Positions 41,469-50,412 of a DNA stretch of 64,000 nucleotides are shown piece after piece (within the stretch, counting starts at the first letter, position 1; every line of letters begins with the position of its first letter). The stretch is from Brachymonas sp049977365. Its GTDB lineage: Bacteria > Pseudomonadota > Gammaproteobacteria > Burkholderiales > Burkholderiaceae_C. Position numbers and translations under genes: made by a program. The stretch is taken from assembly GCF_049977365.1 (NCBI RefSeq), contig NZ_JBNGEN010000001.1:744001-808000 (forward strand), written 5' to 3'. Under the pieces are notes generated by a model. The model ran no database searches. It saw only the letters and a program-made list of their open reading frames with translations, and had not been told where the DNA came from.

Positions 41469-42104
41469 ATGGCCCAGCTCTTCGAGATCCACCCCGACAA
41501 TCCACAACCCCGGCTCCTGCGCCAGGCATGCGCCCTGCTCGACAAGGGCGAGGTACTTGCCGTGCCCACCGACTCGGGCTATGCCCTGGCCTGCCATCTC
41601 GACGACAAGTCCGCCGCCGACCGCCTGCGCCACATCCGCGGCCTCGACGACAAGCACCACCTCACCCTGCTCTGCCGGGATCTGAGCGAGCTTGCCAACT
41701 ACGCCCGCGTGGACAATCGCCAGTACCGGCTGCTGCGACAGGGCACTCCGGGGCCCTACGCCTTCATCCTCGAAGCCTCCAAGGAAGTCCCGCGCCGGCT
41801 CAGCCACCCCTCGCGCAAGACCATCGGCCTGCGCGTGCCCGAACACCATGCCCTGCAGGCCCTGCTGGCCGAACACGGCGGCCCCTTGCTCGCCACCACC
41901 CTGCTGCTGCCCGACTCGGACGAAGCCTTCCACGACGCCGATTCCATCCTCGACGCACTCGACCATGAACTCGGCGGCGTGATCGACTCCGGCGCCTGCC
42001 CGCGCCAGGCCGTCACCGTGGTGGACCTCACCCCCATGGGCCACGGCGGTGCCCCCGAGCTCGTGCGAGAGGGCGCAGGCGACCCGGCACGTCTCGGCAT
42101 GTAA
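41469..42104 (+). CDS. yciO: YciO/Sua5/YrdC-family protein (threonylcarbamoyl-AMP synthase-like)
   Basis: A 211-residue YrdC-domain protein of the YciO subgroup. The nucleotide/RNA-binding pattern LDKGEVLAVPTDSGYALAC with the KxRxxxxxHHLTLLCRDL region (DDKHHLTLLCRDLSEL), GPYAFILEASKEVPRRL and RKTIGLRVPEHH are all present. YrdC/TsaC makes threonylcarbamoyl-AMP for t6A in tRNA; YciO is a related protein whose role is less clear. The ATG at 41469 is 20 bases after the PHP gene stop. Confidence 0.85.
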   Translation: MAQLFEIHPDNPQPRLLRQACALLDKGEVLAVPTDSGYALACHLDDKSAADRLRHIRGLDDKHHLTLLCRDLSELANYARVDNRQYRLLRQGTPGPYAFILEASKEVPRRLSHPSRKTIGLRVPEHHALQALLAEHGGPLLATTLLLPDSDEAFHDADSILDALDHELGGVIDSGACPRQAVTVVDLTPMGHGGAPELVREGAGDPARLGM

Positions 42105-42268
42105 ACTCGGCAGGGCCTCTCTCCGGTACTGCACAGCACAGGCGCGCACCAGCGCCTGCCCCGACAAAGGCCGGCACCGAGGCCGCAGCAGGAATGCACC
42201 AGGCCGCTGCCCCCACCCTCATCGCCACGGCCTCCTTCCTGCCCCTTTCCCTTTTGCCACTCCTCCCC

Positions 42269-42937
42269 ATGGACCTTGCCCAAACCATCCAGGCCATCAC
42301 CCTCTACGCCATTCCGGTCCTGTTCGCCATCACGGTGCACGAAGCCGCCCATGGCTACGCCGCGCGCTACCTGGGCGACAACACCGCCTGGAACCTGGGG
42401 CGCGTCACCCTCAATCCCCTGCGGCACATCGACCCCATCGGCACCATCGCCATGCCGCTCGTCCTCTACCTGCTCACCGGAGGCGCCCTGCTGTTCGGCT
42501 ACGCCAAACCGGTGCCCATCAATTTCGGCAAGCTGCGCAACCCCAAGCGCGACATGGTCTGGGTCGCCCTGGCGGGACCGGGCTCCAATCTGGCTCAGGC
42601 CATCCTCTGGGGCGCCGCACTGTACCTGTGTGCCGGACTGGGTCTTCATGAGCCCTTCGTTCTACAAATGTGCAAGGGCGGCATCCTGGTGAATGTGGTC
42701 ATGTTCGTCTTCAACCTCTTTCCCATGCCCCCGCTCGACGGCGGACGCATCGTGGTAGGGCTCCTTCCTCCCCGTCTCGCCTGGCAGTATTCCAAGATCG
42801 AACCCTACGGCTTCTTCATCGTCATGGCTCTCGTGGTGACCGGCATCGCCTCGCGCCTGTGGATGTATCCGCTCATGAACCTGACCTATGCCGTGGTGGA
42901 TTTGATACTGAGCCCGCTTTCCATATTGGTGCGCTGA
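42269..42937 (+). CDS. Site-2-protease-like M50 zinc metalloprotease
   Basis: A 222-residue polytopic membrane protein with the M50 zinc motif HEAAHG in FAITVHEAAHGYAARYLG at about 21-38 and the second catalytic aspartate in FNLFPMPPLDGGRIV. Four to five hydrophobic helices. This short form, without PDZ or CBS domains, is common downstream of yciO in betaproteobacteria; substrates are unknown. The start at 42269 (MDLAQTIQAIT) is preferred over an ATG 75 bases upstream that would add a non-conserved hydrophobic stretch. Confidence 0.88.
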   Translation: MDLAQTIQAITLYAIPVLFAITVHEAAHGYAARYLGDNTAWNLGRVTLNPLRHIDPIGTIAMPLVLYLLTGGALLFGYAKPVPINFGKLRNPKRDMVWVALAGPGSNLAQAILWGAALYLCAGLGLHEPFVLQMCKGGILVNVVMFVFNLFPMPPLDGGRIVVGLLPPRLAWQYSKIEPYGFFIVMALVVTGIASRLWMYPLMNLTYAVVDLILSPLSILVR

Positions 42938-43152
42938 GCCGGCGACTACACACTTTTGTATCAACATGAAAGTCGTATACGTCGCCAATTTGCCTGACAG
43001 CCCCACAATATGCACAAAGCACACGCATGCTGCCGGAGATGTAAACAGATTTGAAGCTATGATTACATCCATTCGTAATTGCATGCAGCTGCCCAGGCAG
43101 ATTCGATTTACTCTTTCATCCGGCGCTTCCGACTGTTCCGGATTCTGGAAAT

Positions 43153-43746
43153 ATGTCGTTATTCATCGTTGAAGACCACCCCCTGTATCGCGAGGCACTC
43201 GCCAGTCTTGTCCGGCGTCTGCGCCCCGGCGAGGACATCGTGGAACTCGAACGCGTGGGCAGCATTCCAGAGGCCGTCAAGACCCATGGCCAACCGGAAG
43301 CCATTTGCCTGGACCTGACCCTCAGCGACACCCTCGGGTTCTCCGGCATCCGCGAGATCAAGCACCACTTCCCCATGACCACGCTGGTGGTCATCTCCGA
43401 CCAGGCTGCCGAGGAATGCGAAAGTCTCTGCCTCGAAGCCGGAGCTGATGCCTACATCTCCAAGCTTGTCGATACCCGCGATCTGTATGCAGCCCTGCGT
43501 ACCATGCTGCTGCCCGACAGCACGATCGAAGAAAACGATCTCGCCAACAGCAAACTCTCCAAGCGCCAGACCCAGCTGCTCGCCGCCCTCGAAGAAGGCC
43601 TGAGCAACCGCGACATCGCCGAACGCCTCGGCATCAGCGAGCACACCGTCAAGGTGCACCTCTGGCGCCTCTTCCGCCGTCTGGGCGTCAAGAGCCGCAC
43701 GCAGGCCATCCACATCGCACGCGCCAACGGCCTGATCAAGGCCTGA
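43153..43746 (+). CDS. Orphan LuxR/NarL-family response regulator
   Basis: A 197-residue response regulator with no kinase gene beside it. The receiver has FIVEDHPLYREA, Asp54 in CLDLTLSDTLGF and Lys104 in YISKLVD; the DNA-binding domain runs from about 136 (LSKRQTQLLAALEEGLSNRD) through HTVKVHLWRLFRRLGVKSR. Its codons look like those of the neighbours, but both flanks are clearly AT-rich (42940-43150 and 43790-44095) compared with the window. A perfect terminator follows 20 bases after the stop. The target genes are unknown; the FUSC gene downstream is a candidate. Confidence 0.88.
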   Translation: MSLFIVEDHPLYREALASLVRRLRPGEDIVELERVGSIPEAVKTHGQPEAICLDLTLSDTLGFSGIREIKHHFPMTTLVVISDQAAEECESLCLEAGADAYISKLVDTRDLYAALRTMLLPDSTIEENDLANSKLSKRQTQLLAALEEGLSNRDIAERLGISEHTVKVHLWRLFRRLGVKSRTQAIHIARANGLIKA

Positions 43747-43766
43747 CGCCATATATTCATCCTCCC

Positions 43767-43791
43767 AGGAGCCTTGCACAGGCTCCTTTTT
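43767..43791 (+). terminator. Rho-independent terminator of the orphan regulator
   Basis: AGGAGCC, loop TTGCACA, GGCTCCT followed by TTTTT. Perfect seven-base-pair stem 20 bases after the stop codon at 43746. Confidence 0.9.
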
Positions 43792-44095
43792 CATGCCTGA
43801 ATAATCCCTTCACCCCCCTGAATCGCCGAGAGGGAATAGCATGCTCGTTTGATTATGTCGCATAGAATCGTTGCATTTTCAGAGCCCCTCTTGCACATCG
43901 AAAGTGTTTTGTCCATTCACCAAATGGATAATAAAAACACGAATAATCTTTCATAGTATTTAATACATTCACAATACAAGCATCTTTCGTCTGTACCCTC
44001 CCTGTTCCGCAGGATGCCCCTGAAGCATGCGGAGCCACCCCTGCCGTGCAGACCGGAACTCCACCCCTCTCCCGCCTTCCGCCCTTTTTCCCGAC
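43792..44095. other. AT-rich intergenic region upstream of the FUSC gene
   Basis: About 300 bases, markedly AT-rich between 43850 and 43990 (for example runs such as GGATAATAAAAACACG and TAGTATTTAATACATT). It must hold the FUSC promoter, but several A/T boxes compete and I cannot pick one -35/-10 pair. No gene is supported here. Confidence 0.6.
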
Positions 44096-46351
44096 ATGCT
44101 GCGCGACCGGCTCGTTACCCTGTTCACTCCCGACCTGCGCGGCCCCATGCGCTATGCGCTCGATCGGCGCACCTTCTGGTACAGCCACTACCTGTCCACG
44201 GGGCTGCGCACGAGCAGCGGCATTCTGGCAGTGGCCCTGCCCGCGCTGTGGCTGCTGCCTCTCGGGCTGGCACTGGCCATGGCTTTCGGAGCCTCCTGCC
44301 TTGCCCTCGTCGACCAGACCGGCCCCCTGCGCAGCAAGATGCGCGAACTGGCCGTCTCGCTGCTGCTCAATACCCTGGCCTCGTGCGCAGTGGGTCTGCT
44401 CCAGCCGCATCCTCTCGCCCAGGATGCCGTCACCCTGCTGCTGACCTTTGCCTCGGCCTTCGTGCTGCTCTATGGCAAGCGCGCCATGCCGATCCAGTTT
44501 TCCATGCTGCTGGCCATGACGCTGTCGATCGCCCATGGCGGTACCCCCCACGAGGCGCTGCGCACCTCCGCGGCCTTCCTGCTCGGCAGCATCCTGTATT
44601 TCGCCTATGCCATGGCTGTCTCCACCCGCCAGCGCCACCGCGTCAAGCAGCAGGTGCTCGCCGAATGCCTGTTCGAGCTGGCACGCTATCTCGACATCAA
44701 GGCTGGTTTCTACGATCCAGCCACCGATCTCGACAGCCAGTACACCGCCCTCATCCGCCAGCAGGTGGTGCTGGCCGAGAAGCAGCAGGCCGCCCGCGAC
44801 ATGGTGCTGCAGCCCCAGCAGGATCCGGGCGACGACCGTCTCATCCAGATCCATCTGGGCATGCTCGACCTGTATGAGCAGGTGATGTCCACCCACACCG
44901 ATTACGCCGCCCTGCGCTTCTACTTTGGCCAGGGCGATGTGCTGATCTTCCTGCGTGACATGGTGCTCAAGACCATGCGCGATCTCGAAGCCATCGCCTA
45001 TGCCCTCACCCGCGACCGCATGTCGTCCAGCCCGGTACGCTACGCAGCCGAACAGCGTGCCCTGGAGTACGAACTGCACCTGCTCTCCCAGCAGGTGCAG
45101 GCCCACACCATGCCTGCCGAGGCGCTCACGCAGCTGCGCTCGGCCTTCGTCAAGATCGGCGACATCGTCCGCTGCATCGGGGAACTGCACGCCGCCACGC
45201 GGCTGCAGAAGGTGGACCTCCCCGCGCTCGACCTCCGGCTTTTCGTCTCCCGCCCACGCCTGGGCCGCACCCTGCTGCTCGACAACCTCAGCCTGCAATC
45301 CCCCATCTGTCGCTATGCCCTGCGCATCACCCTGGCCATGGCCACCGCGCTCGTCATCGGCGACTTGCTGCCCTATGCCTCGCACGCGTACTGGATCATG
45401 CTCACCATCGTGATCATCATGAAACCCAGCTACGCCCTGACCCGGGAACGTCGTGCCAAGCGCATGCTCGGTACCGTGCTGGGCTGCGCGCTTGCGGGTG
45501 TGGTGCTGTGGTGGGTGCGAAGCCCAGTGGCGCTGCTGGTCATTCTGTACCTGTCGCTCACCACCTCGGCCACCTTTGTGCAGATCCGCTATCTCTACAC
45601 GGCCACCGCCGCCACGCTCACCGTCATGATCCTGCTGCACTTCATCGACCATGGCGGCAGTGCCGGCATTGCCGTGGAGCGGCTGGCCGACACAGGCATC
45701 GGCGTGCTCATCGCCAGCATCTTCAGCTTCGTGCTTCCCAACTGGGAACGCCAGGCCCTGCCCTCCCTGCTGCGCCGCATGCTCGGCAGCGCGCGCCTCT
45801 ATCTGGACGAGAGTCGTGGCCTGCTGCTCGACCACCCCATGGACGACGAAAACTACCGTCTGGCCCGCAAGAGCTTCCTGGACCAGATCGCCGGTGTCAA
45901 TGCCGCACTGCTGCGCATGCTCGAAGAGCCCCGCCATCGGCAGCATGGTGTGCGGCAGATCAATCAGCTGCTGGTGCGCACCTACCTCATCACGTCCCAC
46001 GTTGCGGCACTGCGCATGATGCTGCGCCGACACCCCGAACTTCCGCAACAGGAAAGCTACCGCACCGAGCTGTCTGCCGCCATGGACCTGGCGACCCAGG
46101 CACTGACCGAGGCCTGCACCACGCTGCAGGGAGCCTCCCAGACAGCTTCAGGGGCCACGTCCCCCTCCTCACCTGCAGAAATGGCCTTCACCGCCGACGC
46201 GCTGCCCGGCAGCAGCGAACATCTGCGCAGAGTGCTCCAGCAGCGCATTCGCTCCCTGCAGACTGACGCCCTGAGCCTGATTCCGCTGGCGGCAAGAGCC
46301 TCACGGGTACTCCAGGGTCCCGCATCCACCACCGCGCCCCCATCGGCCTGA
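44096..46351 (+). CDS. FUSC-family inner-membrane protein (YccS/YhfK-like)
   Basis: A protein of about 751 residues with two blocks of hydrophobic helices, at about 35-160 and 385-520, separated and followed by long soluble helical regions; this is the layout of YccS/YhfK and of aromatic-acid-efflux or fusaric-acid-resistance pumps. The second membrane block contains YASHAYWIMLTIVIIMKPSY and the conserved TRERRAKRMLGTVLGC, the FUSC signature. No membrane-fusion protein gene is adjacent, so tripartite efflux is unproven. The start at 44096 (MLRDRLVTLFTPD) is preferred over an ATG 69 bases earlier. It converges on rimO. Confidence 0.85.
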   Translation: MLRDRLVTLFTPDLRGPMRYALDRRTFWYSHYLSTGLRTSSGILAVALPALWLLPLGLALAMAFGASCLALVDQTGPLRSKMRELAVSLLLNTLASCAVGLLQPHPLAQDAVTLLLTFASAFVLLYGKRAMPIQFSMLLAMTLSIAHGGTPHEALRTSAAFLLGSILYFAYAMAVSTRQRHRVKQQVLAECLFELARYLDIKAGFYDPATDLDSQYTALIRQQVVLAEKQQAARDMVLQPQQDPGDDRLIQIHLGMLDLYEQVMSTHTDYAALRFYFGQGDVLIFLRDMVLKTMRDLEAIAYALTRDRMSSSPVRYAAEQRALEYELHLLSQQVQAHTMPAEALTQLRSAFVKIGDIVRCIGELHAATRLQKVDLPALDLRLFVSRPRLGRTLLLDNLSLQSPICRYALRITLAMATALVIGDLLPYASHAYWIMLTIVIIMKPSYALTRERRAKRMLGTVLGCALAGVVLWWVRSPVALLVILYLSLTTSATFVQIRYLYTATAATLTVMILLHFIDHGGSAGIAVERLADTGIGVLIASIFSFVLPNWERQALPSLLRRMLGSARLYLDESRGLLLDHPMDDENYRLARKSFLDQIAGVNAALLRMLEEPRHRQHGVRQINQLLVRTYLITSHVAALRMMLRRHPELPQQESYRTELSAAMDLATQALTEACTTLQGASQTASGATSPSSPAEMAFTADALPGSSEHLRRVLQQRIRSLQTDALSLIPLAARASRVLQGPASTTAPPSA

Positions 46352-46380
46352 GCACGGCCCACTCCGCCAGCCCCCTGGAC

Positions 46381-47769
46381 TCAGATGGGCATGGCCACGA
46401 GATCGTGTCCCTCGGCCGCCACGATGCGGGCCTGGGTGAACTGCCCGACCTTGAGGATCTTGCTGATCTTCTGCGGAGGCAGCAGGCGCACGATGCCGTC
46501 GATTTCCGGTGCATCGGCATAGCTGCGGCCCACCGCCCCCTTCTTGCCCTGATTCGGGGCGCTGTCCACCAGCACCTGCATGGTCATGCCCACGCGCTCG
46601 CGCAGCTTGGCAGCCGATACCTCTTCCGCCACTTCCATGAAGCGGGCACGCCGCGCCTCCCGTTCGGCATCGGGCAGTGCACCCGGCAGGTCATTGGCCG
46701 CTGCACCCTCGACCGGGCTGTAGGCAAAGCAGCCGGCCCGGTCAATGCGCGCCTCCCGCACGAAATCGAGCAGATGGGCGAACTCCTCTTCCGTCTCCCC
46801 CGGAAAACCGGCAATGAAGGTGCTGCGCACGACCAGCTCGGGGCACAGCTCCCGCCACTTCTGGAGACGCTCCAGGTTGCGTTCGCCGCTCGCAGGACGC
46901 TTCATGCGCCGCAGCACCTCCGGATGGCTGTGCTGGAATGGCACATCCAGATAAGGCAGCACCAGGCCCTGCGCCATCAGCGGAATGATCTCGTCCACGC
47001 TCGGATAGGGATACACATAGTGCAGCCGGACCCAGGCTCCGTGCCGCTGTGCCAGCTCGCCGAGCGCCTGCACCAGCTCGAACGTCCGCGTGCGCACGGG
47101 TCGACCGTTCCAGAAGCCGGTGCGGTATTTCACATCCACGCCATAGGCAGACGTGTCCTGGCTCACCACCAGCAATTCCTTGACACCCCCTTCAAAAAGG
47201 GCCTCCGCCTCGCGCAGCACATCTCCCACGGGACGGCTCACCAGGTCTCCGCGCATGCTTGGAATGATGCAGAACGTGCAGCGATGGTTGCAGCCCTCGC
47301 TGATCTTCAGGTAGGCATAGTGTTTGGGAGTGAGCTTGACGCCTGCCACCCCAAAGCCCCCCGGCACGAGATCCATGAAGGGATCATGCGGCTTGGGCAG
47401 ATGCTGGTGCACGGCCTCCATCACTTCCTGCGTGGCATGCGGGCCCGTGACGGCCAGCACGCTGGGATGGATTTCCCGCACCAGATTGTCCCCGACATGC
47501 CCCGCCTTGGCGCCCAGACATCCCGTCACGATCACCTTGCCGTTTTCCGACAGGGCCTCGCCTATGGTGTCCAGACTTTCCTTGACGGCATCATCGATGA
47601 AACCGCAGGTGTTCACGATCACCAGATCGGCGCCTGCAAAGGTCTTGCTGGTTTCGTAGCCTTCGGCAGAAAGCTGGGTCAGAATGAGCTCGGAATCGGT
47701 CAGTGCCTTGGGGCAGCCCAGGCTCACAAAACCGATCTTGGGGGTAGAAGATACTTGCGGTGCAGTCAT
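46381..47769 (-). CDS. rimO: Ribosomal protein S12 methylthiotransferase RimO
   Basis: RimO is a radical-SAM enzyme with two [4Fe-4S] clusters that methylthiolates Asp89 of ribosomal protein S12. The 462-residue product has the N-terminal cluster cysteines in VSLGCPKALTDSE, NTCGFIDDAV and VTGCLGAKAG, the radical-SAM motif CNHRCTFCIIPSMRG and a C-terminal TRAM domain (from about 390). The sequence CGFIDDAVKESLDTI is specific to RimO rather than MiaB. The ATG at 47769 is preceded by a short 5' region shared with phaR, on the same strand. Confidence 0.96.
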   Translation of the reverse strand: MTAPQVSSTPKIGFVSLGCPKALTDSELILTQLSAEGYETSKTFAGADLVIVNTCGFIDDAVKESLDTIGEALSENGKVIVTGCLGAKAGHVGDNLVREIHPSVLAVTGPHATQEVMEAVHQHLPKPHDPFMDLVPGGFGVAGVKLTPKHYAYLKISEGCNHRCTFCIIPSMRGDLVSRPVGDVLREAEALFEGGVKELLVVSQDTSAYGVDVKYRTGFWNGRPVRTRTFELVQALGELAQRHGAWVRLHYVYPYPSVDEIIPLMAQGLVLPYLDVPFQHSHPEVLRRMKRPASGERNLERLQKWRELCPELVVRSTFIAGFPGETEEEFAHLLDFVREARIDRAGCFAYSPVEGAAANDLPGALPDAEREARRARFMEVAEEVSAAKLRERVGMTMQVLVDSAPNQGKKGAVGRSYADAPEIDGIVRLLPPQKISKILKVGQFTQARIVAAEGHDLVAMPI

Positions 47770-47855
47770 GGGGCGCTATTGTCGCAGCTTGCAGCCCGGC
47801 ACGCATCTGCCCCGCTGCACCCCCTTGTGGTGCCCGCGCCGCAGCACCTGCCCGG

Positions 47856-48410
47856 TCAGCGCTTGGGCTGGAAGGCCGCCAGCCACTGCTGCAGGCTCTT
47901 CTGGTATTGCCGCTGCATCTGGTCCTGCATCTGCTGCATGCCCTGCATGGGCATGTGCATCATCTTCTGCCATGCATCGCGCCCCCCGAACCCGGGCGCC
48001 ATCTCCATCATCTTCTTCTGCATGTCGGCAAAAGCCTGGATATTGCTCTCCAGACTGGCTCCGAAGAATCCCTGCATGGTGTGTCCATAGAACCGGATCA
48101 GATTGGCAAGCACTGTCTCGCTGAACAGCGGACTGCCCCCAGCCTCCTCCTCCAGAATGATCTGCAGCAGAATGCTGCGGGTGAGGTCATCCTGCGTCTT
48201 GGCGTCACGCACCACAAAGGGGATCCCCGCCATCACCAGCGCCTTGATCTCGGCGAGCGTCACGTAGCTGGAGGTCTCGGTGTCGTACATCCGGCGGTTC
48301 GGGTACTTCTTGATGATCCGGAGGTGTCCTTCGTCCACGCTCTTGGGCTGATCGGCTTCTGCCTGCTCGGGCAGAGAGGTGGAGGGGGTCTTGCTGGAGG
48401 TGGTCGCCAT
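47856..48410 (-). CDS. phaR: Polyhydroxyalkanoate synthesis repressor PhaR
   Basis: PhaR represses phasin and polyhydroxyalkanoate genes until polymer granules form. The 184-residue product has the DNA/PHB-binding domain RIIKKYPNRRMYDTETSSYV at 31-50 and the following accumulation-regulator domain (LTRSILLQIILEEEAGGSPL), then a Met/Gln-rich C-terminus (QKKMMEMAP, QGMQQMQDQMQRQ). I start it at 48410 (MATTSSKTPS). The phasin and phaCAB genes are not in this window, so it sits apart from its expected targets. Confidence 0.93.
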   Translation of the reverse strand: MATTSSKTPSTSLPEQAEADQPKSVDEGHLRIIKKYPNRRMYDTETSSYVTLAEIKALVMAGIPFVVRDAKTQDDLTRSILLQIILEEEAGGSPLFSETVLANLIRFYGHTMQGFFGASLESNIQAFADMQKKMMEMAPGFGGRDAWQKMMHMPMQGMQQMQDQMQRQYQKSLQQWLAAFQPKR

Positions 48411-48518
48411 ATACTTCTCGTGGATCGTGCGGTGCCCGGAAATGAGGGGGTGTCTCCCTCGCTGTGTGTGCCGATTATGCCCTGATCCCCTTCTGCCCTC
48501 CTCTTCCTGCTCCTGACC

Positions 48519-49046
48519 ATGCGCTCTCGCCAAGAAGCTCTCACACCCGTCGATGATCGGGCCCTGTCCCTGGCTGCCTCCCTGTTCGCTCATGCCCATC
48601 AGGGCGCCCTCGCCTTTCTGTCTCCTTCCAACGGCTGGCCCCAGGTGAGCCGGGTGGCCGTGGGCCGGGATGCCGAGGGCATTCCCCTCATCCTGATCTC
48701 CGGCCTGTCCGCGCATTTCGCCGCACTGTCGCATGACCCGCGCTGCTGCCTGCTTCTGGGAGAATCCGGCAGCGGGGACCCTCTGGCGCACCCCCGCATC
48801 AGCGTCGACTGCCGTGCCGTGCGCATCCCGGATGTGGACAAGCCCATCCACCGCGACGCCTTCGTGGCCTGGCAGCCCAAGGCAGCCCTCTATGTCGACT
48901 TTGCCGACTTCGCCTTCTGGCGCCTGACACCCGAATCCGCGAGCCTCAACGGCGGCTTCGGCAAGGCGCACGCCCTTGACGCCAGTACCCTGCAGGGCAT
49001 CCTGCGCACAGCCCTCGCGCTCGCCTCCGCTCCGCCCCAGTCCTGA
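48519..49046 (+). CDS. HugZ-like flavin/haem split-barrel protein
   Basis: A 175-residue protein of the pyridoxamine 5'-phosphate oxidase-like split-barrel superfamily, near HugZ-type haem-utilisation proteins. Recognisable blocks are GALAFLSPSNGWPQVSRVAV, ISGLSAHFAALSHDPRCCLL, and the C-terminal RLTPESASLNGGFGKAHAL with the conserved LNGGFG before the catalytic region. It is shorter than HugZ, ending at the barrel. The ligand may be FMN or haem; both are inferences. It is divergent from phaR by 108 bases and followed by ntrB. Confidence 0.8.
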   Translation: MRSRQEALTPVDDRALSLAASLFAHAHQGALAFLSPSNGWPQVSRVAVGRDAEGIPLILISGLSAHFAALSHDPRCCLLLGESGSGDPLAHPRISVDCRAVRIPDVDKPIHRDAFVAWQPKAALYVDFADFAFWRLTPESASLNGGFGKAHALDASTLQGILRTALALASAPPQS

Positions 49047-49151
49047 GGAGCAAGAAGACCCGTGGGGACAACGACACATGCCCCACGGATCGGGCAGGAT
49101 ATGCTGTTACAAGCTGTATCAATCCCGGGGTTCTGCATTACCATCCCGTCC

Positions 49152-50333
49152 ATGAACAGATCGAGCCCCCCTGGTCGCCGGGAGACGCGTCCTCCCCATT
49201 CCGAAATCCTGCCCCGTCATCCGTCCCCGCAACTGCGTCCTCCGGGCGCTCCCGTGGTCACCGTTCCCACCGATCCGGTACTCGAAGCACGCTACGCCCC
49301 TTTCGACATGCTGGCCACCCTCGTATCGGTGGTCAATCCGGAAGGTGCCGTGCTGTTCGCCAACGCGGCTCTCGAAGACGCACTGGGCCACTCCCGCCAC
49401 ACCCTGCTGGGCACCACTCTGGCCAGCTTCTTTGCCCGCCCCGGCGTACTCCTGCAGGCCATCCGGGGGGCCAGCAGCAACGACTACGCCGCCCTGCGCT
49501 ACGAAGCCCGGCTCATGCGCCAGGGGCAGGACCCCCTGCCCGTGCACGTCGTGGTCGCCCAGACCGACGATCCGGATCAGGTCATCGTCGAACTCCTCCC
49601 GCTCGAAGCCCAGGTCCGTCATGACAGGGAAGACCGCATGGTCACCCAGTCCATGGCCAACAAGACCCTGGTACGCAGCCTGGCCCACGAAATCAAGAAC
49701 CCCCTGGGGGGCCTGCGGGGCGCAGCCCAGCTCCTCGAAATGGATCTGCCCGATCCGGCACTCAAGGAATACACCCAGGTCATCATCCGCGAAGCCGATC
49801 GCCTGCAGGCCCTGGTAGACCGCCTGCTCGCACCACATCGGAGCGCCCCCACTCTGGGAGAAGTCAACATCCACGAAGTCTGCGAACGGGTGCGCGCACT
49901 CATCGTCGCCGAATTTCCGCATGGCCTCACCGTGGTGCGCGACTACGACACCTCGATCCCCGAATTCCGCGGAGACCGGGAACATCTCATCCAGGCCGTG
50001 CTCAACATCGCCCACAACGCAGCACAGGCCCTGGGAGAACGCATTGCGCGCGGTGATGCACGCATCACCCTGCGCACGCGGGTAGCCCGACAGGTTACCT
50101 TGGGTAAACAGCGCCATAAATTGGCACTGGAATTGCTTGTCATCGACAACGGACCAGGCATTCCGGCTGACATTGTTGAACAGATCTTCTTCCCCCTCGT
50201 CACCGGTCGCGCCAACGGAACCGGTCTGGGCCTGACGCTCGCACAAACCTACGTGCAGCAGCATCACGGCCTGATCGAATGCGAAAGCGAGCCTGGCCAG
50301 ACCATATTCCGGGTGCTGATTCCCCTGCTCTAG
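49152..50333 (+). CDS. glnL: Nitrogen regulation sensor kinase NtrB (GlnL)
   Basis: NtrB phosphorylates NtrC when nitrogen is limiting, under control of PII. The 393-residue soluble kinase has an N-terminal PAS-like domain (about 45-150), His179 in VRSLAHEIKNPLGG, the N box LNIAHNAAQAL and G boxes IDNGPGIPADIVEQ and GTGLGLTLAQTYV. The first 40 residues are a Pro/Arg-rich extension; an in-frame ATG 90 bases further upstream is possible but less likely. It is 79 bases upstream of ntrC, and an NtrC-like dyad lies in that gap. Confidence 0.93.
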   Translation: MNRSSPPGRRETRPPHSEILPRHPSPQLRPPGAPVVTVPTDPVLEARYAPFDMLATLVSVVNPEGAVLFANAALEDALGHSRHTLLGTTLASFFARPGVLLQAIRGASSNDYAALRYEARLMRQGQDPLPVHVVVAQTDDPDQVIVELLPLEAQVRHDREDRMVTQSMANKTLVRSLAHEIKNPLGGLRGAAQLLEMDLPDPALKEYTQVIIREADRLQALVDRLLAPHRSAPTLGEVNIHEVCERVRALIVAEFPHGLTVVRDYDTSIPEFRGDREHLIQAVLNIAHNAAQALGERIARGDARITLRTRVARQVTLGKQRHKLALELLVIDNGPGIPADIVEQIFFPLVTGRANGTGLGLTLAQTYVQQHHGLIECESEPGQTIFRVLIPLL

Positions 50334-50363
50334 TCCTGGAGCCGCCAGGGCATCGCACCGATA

Positions 50364-50380
50364 TGCACCATAATTGTGCA
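50364..50380. promoter_or_regulatory. Candidate NtrC-binding site in front of ntrC
   Basis: TGCACCATAATTGTGCA is the NtrC dyad TGCACCA-N3-TGGTGCA with one mismatch. It ends 32 bases before the ATG of ntrC, close enough to act on a promoter or on transcription passing through from ntrB. Autoregulation of ntrBC by NtrC is well known in enteric bacteria. Confidence 0.65.
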
Positions 50381-50412
50381 AAATGCCACAGGATTGCGAG
50401 GCCAAGGTGACA

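Noticed and set aside
43853..46048. A very long open frame of about 730 codons on the minus strand opposite the FUSC gene
   Set aside because: The predicted protein is rich in His, Gln, Gly and Glu with no family motif, and it is the codon-phase shadow typical of GC-rich genes.
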